Part shown: piece by piece, positions 24,690-33,228 of the stretch | Numbering within the stretch: position 1 is the first letter of the stretch | Layout of the letters: each line of letters starts with the position of its first letter | Origin: a virus | IMG/VR virus record: IMGVR_UViG_3300031772_000127 | Coordinates: 1 to 36,857 of that record | Length of the DNA stretch: 36,857 bases | Reading direction: 5' to 3' (one strand) | Translations under genes and position numbers: made by a program | The notes under the pieces: model-generated | Database searches by the model: none | What the model saw: only the letters and a program-made list of their open reading frames with translations | What the model was told of the DNA's origin: nothing

Positions 24690-25985
24690 TCAACGTACCC
24701 TAATCTCGATCCTTGGATATGCCACCTGAATGGCAACAAAGGGCTTTTGTCCCTGAAGTAGACTCGACATCATTCCGTCGATCGGTTCCGGTGACCGGTC
24801 CACGGCCTCAACTCCATCATACACCCCCAAAAATGCTGTTCGAATGGAACTGGCAAGATCTTGGAAGGTAGTGACGTCACTTGCCGTCACAATGACGGTA
24901 AGAGTTCTTTGGGGAGAATCGTAAATGGATATCCCATCCGCCGATCCACAGAGAGCCGTCACCAACCGAACGACGCTTTCGGAAACCGTTAGTCCTTCAA
25001 GGATAGAAACAGGGATGTTCCCGACACGGGAAATTGCCTCAGATGCTGTGACACCGTCAACTGAATCGACCGTCAATATGACCGACGGATCATCATCTGC
25101 ACCGATGGATGGAGGAGAGTGACGTGCCTGCCCTTCGAAATCCGTCGTGAGGCCGGCCTGGTCCACACCACCCCACCTCAAGACAGAAGTGGGATTGAGA
25201 TGGAAATCTTCGGAGCCGAGAGTCACGCTTACGAAATTGGCAGTGGAATAGGCGATGCTACGAAGAGCCGGAGTAGTCGCCTCATTATTGCTCGTGGCAT
25301 CGTGATCGCCTTTGACAATGGTTCCGTGATAACAAGTACCTGCACTCAGGTAATTGTCCTGACTATCACTTCCAGCAGCCATGGCATGATAGGCATAATT
25401 AGGGGCCACAATGGTATTGCCATAAGAATTCACGGGTCCAGTGGAGAGACACGCGATACCCCAGCCTCCTCCAGATCCGTTGTTCAAAACGACACTGCTT
25501 CGCACGGTCACGAGACCAGCTCCGGCGTTGTAGACCGTTCCTCGGATCAGGTTAGATGTTGCAGCTATAATGCAAATGCACTGATCTACATAGACCTCAT
25601 GCCCGGCGGCCGGGGCTGCGTAGATGGAGTATAGGTCCGATCGACATTGCATCCTGGTAATCCGGGCGTCCTTATAAATCTCAATAATCTCGCTGTGCGC
25701 GGGATCAAGATACTCCATATACGCCTTGCTTGTACTGAAGATGCCCTGATGCTGTTCGCCGGTTGCGCCGCGAATCTCGATGTAGTGGGTAGGATTAGTA
25801 GTCCATCCAGCATTAAGCACTATATAGGTATTTGCCAAAAGAGCATTTCCGCCAGAATAGACCTCAGCCACGCGGATCTGATCCAGCGACACCAGGTCCG
25901 CTCTATTGGCGGACTCCCAAGTATTGAGACTGGAATAGTCCCCGCCCCCGGCCGGCTTGATGCTCTTAATGACGGTCGTAGTCAC
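24690..25985 (-). CDS. Beta-helix fibre-like protein 1
   Basis: A 431-residue protein opening with SIKPAGGGDYSSLNTWESAN, the N-terminal motif of phage right-handed beta-helix/adhesin-like proteins. It continues with repetitive short strands (VRSSVVLNNGSGGGWGIACL) and ends with degenerate 20-residue repeats (VDSVDGVTASEAISRVGNIP). The last ~45 residues (AFLGVYDGVEAVDRSPEPID) match those of the gene at 26292-27746. It starts at GTG 25985 overlapping the upstream stop. A receptor- or polysaccharide-binding fibre is inferred. Confidence 0.6.
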   Translation of the reverse strand: MTTTVIKSIKPAGGGDYSSLNTWESANRADLVSLDQIRVAEVYSGGNALLANTYIVLNAGWTTNPTHYIEIRGATGEQHQGIFSTSKAYMEYLDPAHSEIIEIYKDARITRMQCRSDLYSIYAAPAAGHEVYVDQCICIIAATSNLIRGTVYNAGAGLVTVRSSVVLNNGSGGGWGIACLSTGPVNSYGNTIVAPNYAYHAMAAGSDSQDNYLSAGTCYHGTIVKGDHDATSNNEATTPALRSIAYSTANFVSVTLGSEDFHLNPTSVLRWGGVDQAGLTTDFEGQARHSPPSIGADDDPSVILTVDSVDGVTASEAISRVGNIPVSILEGLTVSESVVRLVTALCGSADGISIYDSPQRTLTVIVTASDVTTFQDLASSIRTAFLGVYDGVEAVDRSPEPIDGMMSSLLQGQKPFVAIQVAYPRIEIRVR

Positions 25986-26284
25986 GCCTGCAACTGCCCC
26001 ACGGTCCTAATGATTCCGTCGCTCTTGCGAACGAACTTCTCTCCGTCCCACATCCATAGGCGTTGTCGATAAATGTCTCCATCTACATTGTTCCAACCTA
26101 CGAGCATCGGCTGTAGTTGACTGAGAGGGATTCCGGGAAGTTTAACCACCAGGAAGATAGGAGGAACCTCTTCGGTTCCCCACTTGAAACCATCCTCCCG
26201 AGCAGTGAATATATCTCCAGTGCGCCAGGATCCAATGGGATCCTTACTCACGTCATCCGATAGTTTTATAAGAATTTCGGACAT
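25982..26284 (-). CDS. Small protein between the two fibre-like genes
   Basis: A 100-residue protein (SEILIKLSDDVSKDPIGSWR, RQRLWMWDGEKFVRKSDGII). Proline and tryptophan content and its position suggest a small fibre-attachment or chaperone-like partner. No family recognised. Confidence 0.5.
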   Translation of the reverse strand: MSEILIKLSDDVSKDPIGSWRTGDIFTAREDGFKWGTEEVPPIFLVVKLPGIPLSQLQPMLVGWNNVDGDIYRQRLWMWDGEKFVRKSDGIIRTVGQLQA

Positions 26285-26291
26285 GTTGATC

Positions 26292-27746
26292 TCACGATGC
26301 TGTAATTATGAGGAACGGTCTTTCCCCTTGCATGAGGACAAAGATTGTTCCCGTAATTGGATCTGGGGATTGGTCTACGATCTCTACCCTATCATAGACC
26401 CCCATGAGGAGTGTTCGGATTGCTGCAGATAGATCGCCGAGGACAAACACGTCCACAGAACTACCCAGCGCCGTGGCAACTCCTTCTGGTGAATCCGAAA
26501 AATTGGAACCGTCTGTAACGATATCCACCGCCAGCGCGATGGCACTGATCGTCTCAGAGAGTTTCAGCCCGTCAGATGCTCCTCCTTGGATAGTCGCAAG
26601 AGCACTGATTGTCTCAGCGAGTTTCAGTCCGTCCGATGTTCCTACCCGAATAATGGAAAGAGCACTGATCGTCTCAGAGAGTTTCAGCCCGTCAGATGCT
26701 CCTCCTGGAACAAAGCGAAGGACATCAATCACCTCAGATGCGACTATTCCCTCAACAGAATCAACCGTTACCGTCTGGGTCTGAACTTCATCAGCCCCCA
26801 TGTCCCAGGTGACGTTGTTAGAGTCGCGATCGTACCCATCAATGTCGATGTTTACACCGACAGGCGTCGTGCCGAGGTCCACTCCGGCATTTATCGCATC
26901 TGCGCCGGCCTTTAGATGGAGATCTTCAGAACCCAGTACCGTTGAAACGTATTGATTTGAGGAGGATTTATTGATTAGCGAATGTGCCCCATATGCGGAA
27001 GCATCCGAGGATAAATTGTAATCCATCACCGCTTGGACAGGCGAGGAGGGAAAGTAACAGAGCTTCGTTCCTAAAGAAGTCCCCCCCATATCAGTTACGA
27101 TAAGATTTTTTACACGAAGGGTATTATAATCTACACCCCGTATACCAAAAACCCAATCACTATAAGCAGAATCATTTTTTAGATTGTGGATAGTTGAATT
27201 ATATATATTGACATTATAATACTGACTGCAAATAAGATCAAGAGCCCTTAAGGCGCCATAAGAAACTTTTAAATTATATATTATAGAATCAAAAACATCT
27301 AAATTACCCCAAGCGTATATGCCCCTAAAACCGTAAGTATAGAAACCATGCAATATTATTTTTGATATGATTGCCCCATTGTCCATGCGGATGGCTTCGG
27401 CTGTGTAAATATGGGTTTCATTACCGTCAACCTCTAACCACTCAAGTATGGTATTAGCTATTGTTGACTCTAAAAAGATAGAGCCATTATTGTTAAATCT
27501 TGCCCCAGTACCAGCCGTACCATTATGCCTATTACCCACTGCTACCGACAGTTTGCGTGAAGCAAGACCAACAGTACCGCCTCCATTGATGGTTACTGTT
27601 GCCTCGTTATAGACTTGGTTATAACACTCCCCAATTGCGACATCCCCACTGGCGTAGATTCCAGTATCATCAAGATCGGCTTCCCAAGCCGCGATGGTGG
27701 TGTAGTCCCCTCCGCTCGCTTTGATTGATTTGGTGATGGTTGCCAT
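26292..27746 (-). CDS. Beta-helix fibre-like protein 2 with 20-residue repeats
   Basis: A 484-residue paralogue of the gene at 24690-25985: ITKSIKASGGDYTTIAAWEA at the N-terminus, then a beta-helix-like body of short asparagine- and tyrosine-rich coils (NVNIYNSTIHNLKNDSAYSD). Next come three near-identical 20-residue units, for example ASDGLKLSETISALSIIRVG, and the common C-terminus (GVYDRVEIVDQSPDPITG). The body at about 27000-27480 is clearly richer in A+T than everything around it. This suggests the receptor-binding part was acquired separately. ATG 27746 has only a weak upstream site. Confidence 0.6.
   Translation of the reverse strand: MATITKSIKASGGDYTTIAAWEADLDDTGIYASGDVAIGECYNQVYNEATVTINGGGTVGLASRKLSVAVGNRHNGTAGTGARFNNNGSIFLESTIANTILEWLEVDGNETHIYTAEAIRMDNGAIISKIILHGFYTYGFRGIYAWGNLDVFDSIIYNLKVSYGALRALDLICSQYYNVNIYNSTIHNLKNDSAYSDWVFGIRGVDYNTLRVKNLIVTDMGGTSLGTKLCYFPSSPVQAVMDYNLSSDASAYGAHSLINKSSSNQYVSTVLGSEDLHLKAGADAINAGVDLGTTPVGVNIDIDGYDRDSNNVTWDMGADEVQTQTVTVDSVEGIVASEVIDVLRFVPGGASDGLKLSETISALSIIRVGTSDGLKLAETISALATIQGGASDGLKLSETISAIALAVDIVTDGSNFSDSPEGVATALGSSVDVFVLGDLSAAIRTLLMGVYDRVEIVDQSPDPITGTIFVLMQGERPFLIITAS
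26540..26719. repeat. Three tandem 60-bp repeats in fibre-like gene 2
   Basis: Units start at about 26540, 26600 and 26660 with GCACTGATCGTCTCAGAGAG or a close variant. Units 1 and 3 are identical over the first 45 bases; unit 2 differs at several sites. They encode 20-residue repeats with a degenerate fourth unit beyond. Flanking copies in the paralogous gene are more diverged. Confidence 0.9.
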
Positions 27747-27749
27747 CGT

Positions 27750-28517
27750 CTATTTACTCACCGCCGACTTGTCGATAACAATGGCAGAGCAGATAAAAGA
27801 CTTCGATGCGCGGATATCGGTCTTGGTGGCCTTGCTCTCTACAGAAGTGATGGACACCCCGAGATCCAGGGATTTCCAGGCGGTTGAATGCTGGCGTTTC
27901 TTGAGCAGGATGAGAGGTAGATTGTCCTGCCTTGCCTCATAGACTGGGGCCACGTATTTCCCCGCCATGTCATCGCCAAAATCGTCTACTTTCAACGCAA
28001 GAAAGTGCTTCAATTCGTGGTCTGAGAACGGCCATAGTATGTGGTCTGCTTTCTTAACGTGAAGTTCGTCCTCTACCAGCGGCCAGAAACTATCCAGGGT
28101 CTTTACCGAAGTATCTATAGTCCCACCGTACCAGACTTCCCTACCCTTATCGCCGAATATACAGTGGCCTGGATGTCCAAGTTGCCGGGCCAGATATTCT
28201 GTTACATAAATATGCTCTTTTTTCTTATTATTCTTTTCGCCAAACTCTTCCTTAGCGCCTGTGAGAATGTTCGTTCTTAGAACCGTCTTTTCATCGAGAC
28301 GTTCAAACCTAAATTGATGGGTGGATTCTCTGTACTTCTGCGCAAGAGTATCGAGAGGTCTCCAACCGTCTTTATTGAGCCCGTAATTGAAGACGTGACA
28401 GAGATGATCCAAATGGACTTGGCCAATCCGGCGATCCGTCAAAGCAACTACGATATCCCCATCCTGATATGCTGGAGCGGGTCCAACCGTACCGATTTTT
28501 AAAAGTAATTCAGCCAT
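27750..28517 (-). CDS. Hypothetical phage protein following TerL
   Basis: A 255-residue protein beginning MAELLLKIGTVGPAPAYQDG, with DIVVALTDRRIGQVHLDHLC and a polar middle (KEEFGEKNNKKKEHIYVTEY). It separates TerL from the fibre cassette. The early part reads like a structural or adaptor module, but no family is recognised. ATG 28517 lies behind ACGGA. Codon use is slightly more A+T-rich than in TerL. Confidence 0.55.
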   Translation of the reverse strand: MAELLLKIGTVGPAPAYQDGDIVVALTDRRIGQVHLDHLCHVFNYGLNKDGWRPLDTLAQKYRESTHQFRFERLDEKTVLRTNILTGAKEEFGEKNNKKKEHIYVTEYLARQLGHPGHCIFGDKGREVWYGGTIDTSVKTLDSFWPLVEDELHVKKADHILWPFSDHELKHFLALKVDDFGDDMAGKYVAPVYEARQDNLPLILLKKRQHSTAWKSLDLGVSITSVESKATKTDIRASKSFICSAIVIDKSAVSK

Positions 28518-28531
28518 TATCCGTATACGTC

Positions 28532-29998
28532 TTAGAAGTTACTGACTCCCATCGACCGGACCTTCTCCCGCAGCCGATATCGCATTTCGTCCGCGATGTG
28601 GTCCTCGGTTCGCGTGTCCACGTCGTCCATGTCTGTCTTGCCCCGGGGGAGGACCGGCACGGTCCGGAAGAAGTCCTCACATCGCTCGCAGATGAAGAGT
28701 CCGGGTGTTTCCCGGATTCCTTCCTTTCCAGGGATTGCCCCTTTGAGGAGTTTCCGCACCTGCTCCCATCCGTGCTTTCTGCTCCCAGGACGCTTGTCAG
28801 CGCGAGTCCACCTCACGCCTTTCCTAAGCATATCACCAGCGACACTCTTCCCCGGTTCGTAGTCGTCGAAAACGCTGGTGTCTGCGGGTCCCGGGCGCAC
28901 GCGAGCGTCGATCCCCCAGTCCGCTTGTTTCTCTCGAATGCCCTCGGCGATCTGCGTCGACAGGAGACGCACACCCTCGTTGGGGCGTTCGGTGCAGCCG
29001 TACCACTCGGCGATCCGGATGATGTCCCCGCGAACGGCGCCTACCTTCAGCGTGCCGACCATCATCGGCTCTCCATTCGACTCCGCCCACCAGCCGACGC
29101 TGAAAGGTTTAGATTGCCCGTGGTCATAGCTTCGGTTCAGTTTCCACCCGCGGGGAATCTCAGAGAAGACGAGGTTCGGGATCCGATGGTGCGCAGGACT
29201 CCATACGTCGTCGAACATGCCGCCGGCGACGATGTCCCAGTCATCGTTGAGCCAAGCTCTCAGTTCCGCCGGGCTGCGGGCAGCGGCCTTGATCTTATCC
29301 ACATAGTCCGGTTCTGCAGACAAAAGAACCTGGTTCTCTTCAAGAAGAGATCTAATTGCCACCCTGGACAAACTATCCTCAGTGACTACTCGTCCCTCGA
29401 CTTGTCCAGGAGGAATGGGAAGCTTGAATCGAGATTTAACAAAATTGTGTCCAGGACCGTATGGATTAGTTGTAGCCCGGTATTTCCTCGGCATGCCTGG
29501 ACGAGAGGATCTGGAGCAGGCCATCATGACCTTGTAGCACTTATCATCAGGCCAGGTTGTAAGTTCCTCCCAACCAATCCACGGATATGCTGCACCGTGG
29601 TAGTTCCAATAATCATCCTCTTTCTCCATGTAGGAAAGGCGGAGATTCTCTCCAGTCATGAAGACCCAGGTGAACTTCGACTCGTTGAAGATGGCATCGG
29701 GGAAAATGCGAGGGAACCACTTCTTTGTTTTCGTGATGACATCCGAAAGTTGCGGGAATGTCTGCCGAAAAAGGATTCCTCTCCACTCAGCGCCGTACCC
29801 CTGCCCAACATGCTGAGCGAAATCCATGATGAGAGCGTCAGTCTTTCCGCCGCCCCTCGGACCCTCCAGCAGACACTCAAAATGTGGACACCGAAGAAAA
29901 GCGTCCTGCGCCGGCGGCTGTGGTGCCCAAATGAATTTCTGGCCCCGAGCGAATGGAATGAGTCCCTCTTCTGTCTTCTGCCACTGAACGATGTTCAA
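28532..29998 (-). CDS. terL: Terminase large subunit
   Basis: The 488-residue protein has an ATPase Walker A, GPRGGGKT (residues 46-53), a Walker B-like YPWIGWEEL (138-146), the RATTNPYGPGHNFVKSRF motif C region, and a C-terminal nuclease domain opening RSYDHGQSKPFSVGWW with later acidic residues (DDVDTRTEDH). It is the DNA-packaging motor and cutter. It starts at TTG 29998 overlapping the methylase stop (CTTGA), behind GGAATGG. A small subunit is not recognised nearby. Confidence 0.93.
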   Translation of the reverse strand: MNIVQWQKTEEGLIPFARGQKFIWAPQPPAQDAFLRCPHFECLLEGPRGGGKTDALIMDFAQHVGQGYGAEWRGILFRQTFPQLSDVITKTKKWFPRIFPDAIFNESKFTWVFMTGENLRLSYMEKEDDYWNYHGAAYPWIGWEELTTWPDDKCYKVMMACSRSSRPGMPRKYRATTNPYGPGHNFVKSRFKLPIPPGQVEGRVVTEDSLSRVAIRSLLEENQVLLSAEPDYVDKIKAAARSPAELRAWLNDDWDIVAGGMFDDVWSPAHHRIPNLVFSEIPRGWKLNRSYDHGQSKPFSVGWWAESNGEPMMVGTLKVGAVRGDIIRIAEWYGCTERPNEGVRLLSTQIAEGIREKQADWGIDARVRPGPADTSVFDDYEPGKSVAGDMLRKGVRWTRADKRPGSRKHGWEQVRKLLKGAIPGKEGIRETPGLFICERCEDFFRTVPVLPRGKTDMDDVDTRTEDHIADEMRYRLREKVRSMGVSNF

Positions 29999-30696
29999 GG
30001 TAAGATCACCATTCCTTCCAGCCGAGCCTGCTTCTTGCCGTTGGGACGCGAGAGCCGACTAACTATCTCCTTGCCAGGATAGAACCGTTCAAGCACGTCA
30101 GCGTACTCGAAGACCACCACGGCCTCCGCCACTTCCACAATCTTGTCGACCGCATTCCAAAAGACCCGGTAGTCCTCAACATGGCAGTAAGGGACATGCG
30201 AGTTCTTGAATGGGGGATCGAGAATGACGACGGCGTCGACGTACTCCTGCACAGGGACCTTCGTCCAGTCGCCGCAGGTGACCCGTGGACGCAACTCCCG
30301 CCAGTGGGCGAGCGCCTCCTCATAGGCCGACCGAAGCATGACAGCCTCGATGCGCTTGTCGGGAGGCACGTTGAACCCGCCATCCATCTTGTGCCGGAAG
30401 ATCCCGGCGTAGGCGAACCGCTGCAGGCAGAAGGACCACTTCCACCAGTCGGACCGCTTGCGCTTCTCGTAGTAGTCGGCGAGCGTGAAAACTTCCGGCA
30501 CCTCTTGCTGGTCGAAGTGGGACAGGATATGGACGAGGACCGAGTCGATTTCGTTCCAGAGCGGATCGGGGCCGGCCAACGCGAAACTGATTGCGGCAGA
30601 TCCCGCGAAAGGCTCGACCATTCGCTTGCCCTTGAACTGGGAGAGGCGAGAGACCCACCGGCCTTTCCCCCCGAGGTAGGACGGAAGTATTTTCAC
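29995..30696 (-). CDS. D12-class DNA adenine N6-methyltransferase (Dam-like)
   Basis: From GTG 30696 the 233-residue protein reads VKILPSYLGGKGRW, the usual start of the D12 family. It has the SAM-binding PFAGSAA (29-35) and catalytic DPPF (160-163). The GTG overlaps the previous stop (GTGA) and follows GGCGGAAG; a longer reading upstream has shadow composition. It probably methylates phage DNA at adenine, protecting it from host nucleases or timing packaging, since it is translationally coupled to TerL. The target site is unknown. Confidence 0.88.
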   Translation of the reverse strand: MKILPSYLGGKGRWVSRLSQFKGKRMVEPFAGSAAISFALAGPDPLWNEIDSVLVHILSHFDQQEVPEVFTLADYYEKRKRSDWWKWSFCLQRFAYAGIFRHKMDGGFNVPPDKRIEAVMLRSAYEEALAHWRELRPRVTCGDWTKVPVQEYVDAVVILDPPFKNSHVPYCHVEDYRVFWNAVDKIVEVAEAVVVFEYADVLERFYPGKEIVSRLSRPNGKKQARLEGMVILP

Positions 30697-30998
30697 TTCT
30701 TCCGCCCGCCTCGCAAGGCTGCGGCGATGGCCATCGGGATCGCCATGAGGAACTGCTTGCGACGACGACGCCTCCTCTCGGGAATTACGGCCTTGATCTT
30801 CTTGACGGTCTCGAAGACCGCAGCACGCCGCACCAGCTCCTGGCGCTGAAGCAAGGCAACAGCCGTGGGCACCGAGAAGTTCTTCTTCTCGGGACGCGGG
30901 GTGGCGCAGTAGAGGCGCCGCAGGGCCTTCATGCCGCTGCGGGTGATCGTGGTGCCGGCGGTGGCCTTCCGAATCCATTTGACGGTCTTCTCGTTCAT
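30693..30998 (-). CDS. Small basic protein; possible small terminase or DNA-binding protein
   Basis: A 101-residue highly basic protein with an ERRRRRRKQF cluster and a short hydrophobic run (LMAIPMAIAAALRGGRKK). Position two genes before TerL would suit a small terminase subunit, but no HTH is evident, so function is open. ATG 30998 follows GGAAGGAG and overlaps the upstream stop. Confidence 0.5.
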   Translation of the reverse strand: MNEKTVKWIRKATAGTTITRSGMKALRRLYCATPRPEKKNFSVPTAVALLQRQELVRRAAVFETVKKIKAVIPERRRRRRKQFLMAIPMAIAAALRGGRKK

Positions 30999-31267
30999 CC
31001 TGCGTGCTCCTTCCAGTCCTCGCCCTCATCGTCTTCCTGACTGAGGGACTGGGTTAAGTCCTTCGTAAGTTCCGAACCAACGATCTTGGACAGTCCGAGG
31101 ACGGCATACGGACTGCCGCCGTAGTAATATGTGAGTCCTTCCTCTGTCGTTCCTATTCCAGTGATGTAAGCGAACAGGGTCACGTCCACGCGCTTCCGCA
31201 GCTCGTGAAACAACTCCTCGATACTCGCCTCGGGGAGAAGAGGGATGGGGTCTTCTGTCTCGTTCAA
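30995..31267 (-). CDS. Hypothetical small acidic phage protein
   Basis: A 90-residue protein starting at TTG 31267 behind GGAGGTGG, overlapping the stop of the lipoprotein gene. It contains IEELFHELRKRVDVTLFAYI and GLTYYYGGSPYAVLGLSKIV and ends in an acidic tail. Similar small proteins occur in many environmental phages; role unknown. Confidence 0.55.
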   Translation of the reverse strand: MNETEDPIPLLPEASIEELFHELRKRVDVTLFAYITGIGTTEEGLTYYYGGSPYAVLGLSKIVGSELTKDLTQSLSQEDDEGEDWKEHAG

Positions 31268-31572
31268 AATTCCACCTCCACTCCAATGCTCCCCGACCAC
31301 CGGACCTCGGGAATCGTGGCCTCAAGTTGCCCGCGCAAGCGGAGCCGATCGATGCTCCATGTGAACGCCGTCTGGCCGATCGGAATCGCGTCCCCGGAGG
31401 CCGCGTCGTAGCGGTACCCCGGCCCCGCATCGACCATGATGTTCTCGAACGGCCGCAGGCGAGACCCTCCGGTTGAGTCGAGATAGTGGCTTGGATAGCC
31501 GTACTCGACCCGTGCGAAGCGGGTGCAGCCTGCCGCGAGGAGTGTCAGGAAGAGGATAGCGGCGCAACGCAC
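31264..31572 (-). CDS. Small lipoprotein
   Basis: From GTG 31572, behind a strong GGAGGTG, the 102-residue protein has a short basic start, a hydrophobic core and lipobox LAAGC. The mature part alternates polar and hydrophobic residues (FTWSIDRLRLRGQLEATIPE, SGSIGVEVEF), like an amphipathic beta-strand protein. It would be anchored in the envelope. It is too beta-rich for a typical Rz1-like spanin. Envelope modification or exclusion is possible. The start lies within the end of the HTH gene. Confidence 0.6.
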   Translation of the reverse strand: MRCAAILFLTLLAAGCTRFARVEYGYPSHYLDSTGGSRLRPFENIMVDAGPGYRYDAASGDAIPIGQTAFTWSIDRLRLRGQLEATIPEVRWSGSIGVEVEF

Positions 31573-31769
31573 GGCACCTCCGAGGTGGACCTGACCTTCA
31601 CCGAAGCCATCCACTGGTCGAGGTCCACCCGGGAGTACCGCACATTGCGGTGACTGATCTTCGAGAATGGCGGACCGCCTCCGCTCACCCGCTTATGGTC
31701 GAGAAGGGACCGCGAGACATTGATATATGCAGCGGCCTCACGGGGAGATAGGTAGGATTGCTCTGTCAC
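31545..31769 (-). CDS. HTH_17 excisionase/AlpA-like DNA-binding protein, first gene of the late operon
   Basis: A 74-residue protein with the MerR-like helix-turn-helix of the excisionase family: YLSPREAAAYINVSRSLLDH, then GGGPPFSKISHRNVRYSRVD and LDQWMAS. GTG 31769 is fixed by GGAGG eight bases upstream; the ATG codons just before it run into a stop. It lies behind bipartite element D and ahead of the packaging and head genes. A role in switching on the operon or in excision is inferred. A related protein is encoded at 33229-33417. Confidence 0.8.
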   Translation of the reverse strand: MTEQSYLSPREAAAYINVSRSLLDHKRVSGGGPPFSKISHRNVRYSRVDLDQWMASVKVRSTSEVPCVAPLSSS

Positions 31770-31818
31770 ATCATGATCCTCCGTGGAAGGTTGTCGTGGT
31801 AGTGAACTGCGTCTGCGT

Positions 31819-31840
31819 CTACCCTACCACGGGGTCATGA
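31819..31840 (-). promoter_or_regulatory. Bipartite promoter-like element, copy D (late operon)
   Basis: On the minus strand it reads TCATGA, CCCCG, TGGTA, GGGTAG. It sits between the integrase terminator and the first gene of the 31-kb structural operon, and would start transcripts near 31812 with a leader of about 45 bases. No normal -35 is seen at the proper distance. TCATGA is embedded in GACTCATGACC. Confidence 0.5.
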
Positions 31841-31845
31841 GTCAG

Positions 31846-31878
31846 AAAAAAGGCCCGAGGTGATTAGCCTCGGGCCTT
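31846..31878 (-). terminator. Rho-independent terminator of the integrase transcript
   Basis: AAGGCCCGAGG (31850-31860) pairs perfectly with CCTCGGGCCTT (31868-31878) around a seven-base loop; on the minus strand the stem is followed by six Ts (31851-31846). On the plus strand no U-run follows, so it serves minus-strand transcripts. It insulates the integrase from the late operon. Confidence 0.9.
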
Positions 31879-31896
31879 CAGATCGCGTCTTGTCAG

Positions 31897-31930
31897 GTCC
31901 GGTCCCGTCCAGTCCGGTCCTATCCGGTCG
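31897..31930. repeat. Short direct repeats downstream of the integrase gene
   Basis: GTCCGGTCC occurs at 31897-31905 and 31912-31920 and, varied, as ATCCGGTCG at 31922-31930; TCGCGTCT flanks them at 31883 and 31933. They lie between the integrase stop and its terminator. They may be protein-binding sites or slippage products. Confidence 0.5.
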
Positions 31931-31960
31931 AGTCGCGTCTATTCACGACACGTCGCGAAA

Positions 31961-33127
31961 CTATTTCAACTTCTTCAAAATAAAATCGGTGACGGCTTCT
32001 TGGCAAGTCCTCAAATGTTCAAGGTCCTGTCGGATATACCCCGCCGTCACGCTGCCCTTCGGCGGGCGATGGTTTGTGAGGACATCGATGTCATAGGAGG
32101 AAAGTCCCACTTCGGCACAGGCGGTTGAAAATGAATCCCTCAATCGGTGCGGCGACTGGCTCCGCTTGCGCCCCCAGCGCCGCAGGACGATCGGGATCAC
32201 CTTCCCGCCCCTGCTCTTCGTCGGGAAGACCCAGCCCTCATCCTGATCCTGGCTCTCTTCCTTGCGCCGGCGGAGCAGCTCCACGGTGTAGGTGGAGAGG
32301 GGAATGGTGAAGGCACGGTCCTCGCCGCCCTTGGGGCAGGGGCGATGGAGCGTCTTCTCGACGAGGTCGAGATCGTCCCATCTGATCGTCGCGGCATCCT
32401 CGCTGCGAAGTCCTGTGAGGAGAACCACATATAGGTAGTCACGGAGGACCGGGGAGAGGGCGTCGACCGTTTCCCGCCACGCCGGGAGGTTCGCCCAGGC
32501 GATCGGCTCCTGGCGCCGCTCGGCCTTGTTCCAGTCGATGCCGATGGTCGGGTTGGCCGCCGGGAGGTCATGGCACTTCAGCGCGACGTTGTAGATGGCC
32601 CTGAAGTACCGGAAGACGATGTTGGCGGCGTAGGGGCCTTTCTTCCCTGTGATCTGGCGGTGTCGGGTCCGGCACTCGTCCTTCGTGATCTCGGCGAGCG
32701 GACGGGGGAGCCAGTCCCGGAGAAGCCGGCCGGTGTCCTCCTGGACGTCCGCGATCGTCGCATCACTACCGCCCTTCGAGCGCAGGCGTGCGATGTACTC
32801 GTTGATGGCCTGTGAGAAGAGGATGCCCCGCGCCTCCTGCCGGCGGCGCTCGGCGTAGGGATCCTCGCCCTTATCCAGCCCCACGATCAGCTCGGAGGCG
32901 TACTTTCTGGCGGCGTCAGGCGTCCACGGCCCGTACCGGCCGATCTTGCGGCGCCTGTCCTTCTTCTGGAGGACAAAGGTCTTCGCCACGATGCCGTTGA
33001 TCGGATCTGGTCTCCCTACGAGGAGTCCGAATCCCCCAAGTGTTGGATCCCAATAAAGTTCCTGCGTCTTGATCGTGGGCGGGTCGATGGCGTCGATGTT
33101 CTTCTTGGTCAAAATCAGCGAGGGCAT
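31961..33127 (-). CDS. int: Tyrosine integrase
   Basis: A 388-residue tyrosine recombinase of the P4-like type. The N-terminal arm-binding/DUF4102-like part (DPTLGGFGLLVG, RRRKIGRYGPWTPDAAR) and core-binding domain precede the catalytic domain with R241 (LLTGLRSEDA), H327 and R330 (SPHRLRDSF), H353 (TNHRPP) and nucleophile Y364 (TAGYIRQD). It integrates the phage at a host tRNA gene whose 3' end lies at 33644-33671. ATG 33127 lies behind GAGGAGG, and a good sigma-70 promoter with an operator-like palindrome precedes it. Confidence 0.95.
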   Translation of the reverse strand: MPSLILTKKNIDAIDPPTIKTQELYWDPTLGGFGLLVGRPDPINGIVAKTFVLQKKDRRRKIGRYGPWTPDAARKYASELIVGLDKGEDPYAERRRQEARGILFSQAINEYIARLRSKGGSDATIADVQEDTGRLLRDWLPRPLAEITKDECRTRHRQITGKKGPYAANIVFRYFRAIYNVALKCHDLPAANPTIGIDWNKAERRQEPIAWANLPAWRETVDALSPVLRDYLYVVLLTGLRSEDAATIRWDDLDLVEKTLHRPCPKGGEDRAFTIPLSTYTVELLRRRKEESQDQDEGWVFPTKSRGGKVIPIVLRRWGRKRSQSPHRLRDSFSTACAEVGLSSYDIDVLTNHRPPKGSVTAGYIRQDLEHLRTCQEAVTDFILKKLK

Positions 33128-33163
33128 GTGTTCCTCCTCATATCCAAATAGAAACTACATAGA

Positions 33164-33192
33164 AAGATACCAGGATACAGACCTGGAGTCAA
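33164..33192 (-). promoter_or_regulatory. Integrase promoter with palindromic operator in the spacer
   Basis: On the minus strand TTGACT and TATCTT are separated by 17 bases, with TG one base before the -10. The spacer contains CCAGG-N7-CCTGG, a dyad at 33170-33186 that could bind a dimeric regulator and block the promoter. Confidence 0.7.
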
Positions 33193-33228
33193 GTGAGGCT
33201 GTATCTATAGACCAGATATATGTAACCG

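Noticed and set aside
26540-26719. CRISPR-like array
   Set aside because: The 60-bp periodicity is continuous coding repeat with no unique spacers and keeps the reading frame.
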